A stretch of 35,558 bases of DNA from assembly GCA_007120685.1 (NCBI GenBank), contig SKNG01000341.1, positions 1-35,558 on the forward strand, written 5' to 3'. The translations under genes were made by a program, and so were the position numbers. Source of the DNA: Paracoccaceae bacterium. Its GTDB lineage: Bacteria > Pseudomonadota > Alphaproteobacteria > Rhodobacterales > Rhodobacteraceae. Positions 33,638 to 35,558 of this stretch are shown piece after piece (position 1 is the stretch's first letter; every line of letters begins with the position of its first letter). The notes beneath the pieces were generated by a model, which saw only the letters and a list, made by a program, of their open reading frames with translations, had not been told where the DNA came from and searched no databases.

Positions 33638-35558
33638 ATGACCGCCTTTTCCGCCGTCCTGGTCGGCAATGAAACCCTTCTGGTAGAATGCGGAAATGTC
33701 CTTCTGCAGCGTGGCAACAGTATCGCCGCGGTGGTGAGCGACAGTCCGGACATTCACAACTGGGCCGCAGAGGCGGGCCTTGCCGCCATCGATCCCGGCC
33801 CGGGACTGGAAACGCGGCTGGCCGACACCGTGGCGGGCTTTGACTGCCTGTTTTCCATCGGCAATACCCGGCTCTTGCCGTCTGCCGTGCTGGAGGGCGC
33901 GCGCGTCGGTGCGATCAATTTCCATGACGCTCCGCTGCCGCGCTACGCCGGGCTAAATGCGCCGGTCTGGGGTCTGCTCAGGGGCGAGACGCGCTGGGGA
34001 ATCACCTGGCATATGATCACCCCGGGCGTGGACATGGGCGATATCGTTGAACAGGTGATGTTCGACATCGACCCGGGCGAGACCGCGCTGAGCCTGAACA
34101 CCAAGTGTTTCGCGCGGGGGATAGAGAGTTTTCCGGCGGTGGTGGCCGGGATCGAGGCCGGCACCCTGCGCCGCCAGCCGCAGGACATGAGCCAGCGCAG
34201 CCAGGTGCTGCGCGACGACCGGCCGGCGGCGGGCGGGCGGGTCGATTTCGCGCAACCGGCTCAGGCCGTCGCCCGTTTCGTCAGGGCGCTGGATCACGGC
34301 GGCTACAGGAACCCGCTGACACTGCCGAAGATCGAAACCGGGGCTGGCGTTTTCGCGGTCACCACGGCAGAGCCTTGCGCGATGGAGGGCGAGGATGGCA
34401 CGGTGCTGGCCGTTTCGGCAGAGGGTGTGACCGTTGCTTGCGGCAGTGGCGCCGTCCAGCTGGGCGGGCTATCCTGCCCGCAGGGTCTGCCGGTGGATCC
34501 GGTGGTCGTCTGCCAGACGGGCGAGCGGCTGAACACCGGTGACACGCAGCCCGTGGACGCCGCCCTGCGCCGCATCGTGGGGGGCGAGGCGCATTGGCGC
34601 ACGGCGCTGGCCGGCTTCACCCCGGCCCGCCTGCCCGGCGCTACCGATCCTGACTCGAACGCAACAGCGTACACTACCAGCCGCCTGCCCGCCGGGATCA
34701 CTGCCCGGCAGGCGGCGGCGGTTCTGGCGGCCTATGCGGGCTTCGATGGCGAGCCGGCGGGCATGGCCTATGCCCCCGCCGCGCTGGCCGACCTGACCCG
34801 CGCCGCCCCCGCCGATATCCTGCCCTGGCTGCCCATGCAGCCAACAGGCGATTCCCTGGCCGATCTGGAGGGCGCGATCTGGGCCACTGCTGATAGCGCC
34901 CAACGCCACCCGGGCATTGCCCGCGACCTGATCGCCCGAGAGCCCGATCTGGCGCCCCTCTCGGTCCCCGCGCTGGGCCTTTCAGAGACCGGCGCGCCCA
35001 TCGACGGCTGCGCGCTCTGTGTGGTCGATGGGCCGGAGGGCGTGGCCCTGGCCGCCGATACCGCCCGGCTGGATGCGGCGATGATGGACCTCTGGGCGGA
35101 TCGCATCGCCCATCTGGCGCAGGCTGATCCCGAAGCACCGCTGGCCGGGCTGGACATGCTCTCGGCCGCCGAGACGGCGCTGATCGACCGGCTGAACGAT
35201 ACCGGCTGCGATTTCGACCGTGGCGCGACGATCAGCCGACTGTTCGAACACCAGGTCGCCCGCACCCCCGATGCCATCGCGCTGGCATTTGAGGGCAGTG
35301 AGATCAGCTACCGCGAACTGGACCGCCGCGCCAACCGCGTGGCGCATGTGCTGCAGGGCATGGGCGTCGGTCCGGATGTGCCGGTGGCGCTGTGCACGCG
35401 GCGTGCGCCTGCCATGCTGATCGGCGCGCTGGGCATCCTGAAGGCGGGCGGCGCCTATGTGCCGATGGACCCGGCCTATCCCGCCGACCGGCTGGCGCAT
35501 TACCTGACCGACAGCGGCGCGCCGGTGATCGTCACCCAGGCCGCGCTGGTGGACGGGC
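33638..35558 (+). CDS. NRPS with N-terminal formyltransferase, half condensation domain and adenylation domain; 3' end cut
   Basis: The frame is open from ATG 33638 to the window edge (640 codons). Residues ~1-200 are a methionyl-tRNA/sugar formyltransferase fold. 'INFHDAPLPRYAGLNAPVW' gives N94 and H96, and 'PGVDMGDIVEQ' gives D132, matching the N-x-H and Asp spacing of formyltransferases (38 residues). Residues ~205-300 resemble the C-terminal subdomain. Residues ~310-520 look like the second half of a condensation domain ('HWRTALAGF', 'MMDLWADRIAHLAQADPEAP', 'LDMLSAAETALIDRLNDT') with no HHxxxDG motif. The adenylation domain begins near 'ISRLFEHQVARTPDAIAL', with A1 'SYRELDRRANRV' and A2 'LKAGGAYVPMDPAYP'. 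Known analogues such as LgrA start a peptide with an N-formyl amino acid. Amino-acid specificity lies beyond the edge. Confidence 0.9.
   Translation, partial: MTAFSAVLVGNETLLVECGNVLLQRGNSIAAVVSDSPDIHNWAAEAGLAAIDPGPGLETRLADTVAGFDCLFSIGNTRLLPSAVLEGARVGAINFHDAPLPRYAGLNAPVWGLLRGETRWGITWHMITPGVDMGDIVEQVMFDIDPGETALSLNTKCFARGIESFPAVVAGIEAGTLRRQPQDMSQRSQVLRDDRPAAGGRVDFAQPAQAVARFVRALDHGGYRNPLTLPKIETGAGVFAVTTAEPCAMEGEDGTVLAVSAEGVTVACGSGAVQLGGLSCPQGLPVDPVVVCQTGERLNTGDTQPVDAALRRIVGGEAHWRTALAGFTPARLPGATDPDSNATAYTTSRLPAGITARQAAAVLAAYAGFDGEPAGMAYAPAALADLTRAAPADILPWLPMQPTGDSLADLEGAIWATADSAQRHPGIARDLIAREPDLAPLSVPALGLSETGAPIDGCALCVVDGPEGVALAADTARLDAAMMDLWADRIAHLAQADPEAPLAGLDMLSAAETALIDRLNDTGCDFDRGATISRLFEHQVARTPDAIALAFEGSEISYRELDRRANRVAHVLQGMGVGPDVPVALCTRRAPAMLIGALGILKAGGAYVPMDPAYPADRLAHYLTDSGAPVIVTQAALVDG

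Noticed and set aside
34560..35170. Complete condensation domain in the NRPS
   Set aside because: Only the second half resembles a condensation domain and no HHxxxDG is found, so it is described as a half domain.
1..35558. tRNA/rRNA genes, insertion sequences or CRISPR arrays
   Set aside because: No transposase motif, regular spaced repeats or tRNA-like cloverleaf was noticed; the coding density leaves little room.

Overview
The window is high-GC DNA (roughly two thirds G+C), densely coded with almost no spacer. It carries typical alphaproteobacterial, Rhodobacteraceae-like genes: an HvrA-type H-NS homologue, a Core-2/I-branching (GT14) glycosyltransferase of the roseobacter type, and a CysQ/GalU/KpsM-like grouping. 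I cannot name a genus. No tRNA, rRNA, insertion sequence, CRISPR or phage gene was seen. No gene-free stretch exceeds 300 bp; the longest is 225 bp (24318-24542).

Layout. (1) 1-6314 is a surface-polysaccharide block. On the minus strand are a partial GT14-like transferase, two tandem paralogous GT2-like transferases, galU and cysQ. Divergent from cysQ is an ABC-2 export permease without a visible ATPase partner. (2) 6350-12345 is mostly housekeeping or accessory: a secreted SH3 protein, a DMT exporter, HvrA, a YihY/BrkB membrane protein, methionine aminopeptidase, a CinA-like molybdopterin-binding protein, a GNAT acetyltransferase and an AhpD-like protein. (3) 12374-26147 is a Wzx/Wzy-type exopolysaccharide locus. 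It holds two GT4 transferases, three GT-2/GT26-type transferases, an SGNH-like esterase coupled to a cellulase-like protein, a Wzx flippase, a degenerate CpsD-like ATPase, a Wzz-like chain-length protein and a Wzy-like polymerase. No initiating sugar-phosphate transferase and no outer-membrane OPX protein is present, so these must lie elsewhere. (4) 26261-35558 (the edge) is a natural-product operon. It holds a 2143-residue PKS (KS-AT-KR-DH-carrier-TE), a GT2 transferase overlapping it by one base, and the start of an NRPS whose N-terminus is a formyltransferase joined through a half condensation domain to an adenylation domain.

How the parts may work together. GalU supplies UDP-glucose. The glycosyltransferases build a lipid-linked repeat unit, Wzx flips it, Wzy polymerises it, and Wzz with its kinase-like partner sets the length. 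The SGNH/cellulase-like pair probably trims or deacylates the polymer. The PKS-GT-NRPS operon looks able to make a small, glycosylated, N-formyl aminoacyl-ketide. The formyltransferase-NRPS would start synthesis and the PKS with its thioesterase would finish it, which is the reverse of gene order.

The most unusual signals are the formyltransferase/half-C/adenylation fusion, the KR-before-DH PKS with an NRPS-like carrier, and a BY-kinase homologue that lacks both the Walker A lysine and every tyrosine. All assignments come from reading motifs; no database search was run.
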